Of a stretch of 5,678 nt of DNA, positions 5,224 to 5,678 are shown one piece after another. A program made the position numbers and the translations under genes. The stretch covers positions 1 to 5,678 of the forward strand of contig CADBAC010000099.1 in NCBI GenBank assembly GCA_902792495.1. The letters are read 5' to 3'. Source of the DNA: Ruminococcus flavefaciens (GTDB taxonomy: Bacteria > Bacillota > Clostridia > Oscillospirales > Ruminococcaceae). How positions within the stretch are numbered: position 1 is the stretch's first letter; each line of letters begins with the position of its first letter. The notes under the pieces were generated by a model. That model saw nothing but the letters and a program-made list of their open reading frames with translations, searched no databases and was not told the DNA's origin.

Positions 5224-5678
5224 ATGAAAGTTTCGGACGGTTTCTGGATGACAAAAATGGGGTACAGTGTCAATTACGCAGAGGAGGTCTACGGCATCGA
5301 CGCTGATGAGAATTCCGTGACAGTGTACACCACCCATCAATGGATAAGGAACAGAGGAATGACTCTCAGCGGCCCTGTGCTGACTATTCGTTTTACTTCC
5401 ACCCTCGAAAACAGTATCAAGGTGACAATAAGCCATTTTTCGGGTACTATTGAGCATTCGCCTGCTTTTCGGCTCAATGAGGACAGCAGTTTCCGTCCTG
5501 AGATAAGCCGCACCGAAAACGGCGGATATCAGCTTATTTCGGGCAAAACAAGTGTAGTGATTCCGCCTGTGCACAGTCCGTGGGGAGTGCAATACCTCTA
5601 CGACGGCAAGCTGCTGACTAAGTCGGGCTGGCGCACTACGTCGATTATTCAGCGTGAGAATGGGCAGTCCGCAGAGGG
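5224..5678 (+). CDS. GH31 alpha-xylosidase, N-terminal part (runs off the window)
   Basis: 151 complete codons are visible with no stop. The N-terminus MKVSDGFWMTKMGYSV closely follows the start of E. coli alpha-xylosidase YicI (MKISDGNWLIQPG...). Subsequent blocks also line up with the N-terminal beta-sandwich (galactose-mutarotase-like) domain of that subgroup: LSGPVLTIRFTSTLENSIKVTISHFSGTIEHSP (residues 50-82 approximately) and the later VHSPWGVQYLYDGKLLTKSG. Family members cleave non-reducing-end alpha-1,6-linked xylose from isoprimeverose and xyloglucan oligosaccharides in the cytoplasm; no signal peptide is seen here. The catalytic (beta/alpha)8 domain with the KTDFGE nucleophile region lies beyond the window, so activity cannot be judged. 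The nearby xylulokinase gene fits the same pathway. A related alpha-glucosidase of GH31 is the alternative. Confidence 0.85.
   Translation, partial: MKVSDGFWMTKMGYSVNYAEEVYGIDADENSVTVYTTHQWIRNRGMTLSGPVLTIRFTSTLENSIKVTISHFSGTIEHSPAFRLNEDSSFRPEISRTENGGYQLISGKTSVVIPPVHSPWGVQYLYDGKLLTKSGWRTTSIIQRENGQSAE

Noticed and set aside
4418..5592. Several long open frames on the - strand opposite the methyltransferase and GH31 genes (about 105 to 153 codons)
   Set aside because: They lie opposite well-supported coding sequence, have low-complexity Ser/Arg-rich or Cys/His-rich translations without recognisable motifs, and lack convincing ribosome binding sites. They are antisense shadows.
1..5678. CRISPR array, tRNA, rRNA or known riboswitch
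   Set aside because: No regularly spaced direct repeats, cloverleaf sequences or conserved riboswitch cores were seen; the non-coding gaps (800-1044, 2569-2664, 5139-5223) are short and accounted for by hairpins, the palindrome and leader sequences.

Overview
The window looks like a piece of chromosome from a gut or rumen Firmicute close to Ruminococcus (Oscillospiraceae). This rests on Gram-positive-style ribosome binding sites, strongly biased codon use in xylB (nearly all lysines AAG, no CGG arginine seen), a Ruminococcus/Clostridia-like AT-rich intergenic palindrome and plant-xylan/xyloglucan sugar genes. The assignment is by style only; no marker gene is present. All supported genes lie on the + strand.

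Layout. (1) Bases 2-799 carry the 3' part, or possibly the whole, of an unrecognised acidic protein with an internal repeated helix motif. A stem-loop terminator follows. (2) Bases 864-982 hold an imperfect MITE-like inverted repeat of about 119 bp. Its right end appears to supply the -35 box of the promoter for the next gene. (3) Bases 1045-2568 are xylB, a full-length xylulokinase. (4) Bases 2569-2664 hold a 14-bp stem hairpin and two Shine-Dalgarno-like boxes. (5) Bases 2665-5138 are a tightly coupled two-gene cassette. It encodes a 146-aa protein of unknown function and, overlapping it by ATGA, a 678-aa adenine-specific DNA methyltransferase clearly related to PglX of BREX phage-defence systems. 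(6) From 5224 to the window end is the N-terminal part of a glycoside hydrolase family 31 protein resembling alpha-xylosidase YicI; it runs off the window.

How the genes fit. The outer genes form a sensible catabolic pair: the alpha-xylosidase would release xylose from xyloglucan oligosaccharides, and after isomerisation (enzyme not in this window) XylB would phosphorylate xylulose for the pentose phosphate pathway. The unknown-plus-PglX cassette sits between them like an insertion.

The PglX homologue is the most notable item. It is roughly half the usual size, appears shortened in its N-terminal region, and stops exactly after a conserved block (DWDSFET...DFKRHPL) beyond which canonical BREX PglX proteins continue for several hundred residues. 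No brxA, brxB, brxC, pglZ or brxL is visible. It may be a minimal stand-alone modification system or solitary epigenetic methyltransferase with a small dedicated partner; this is inference.
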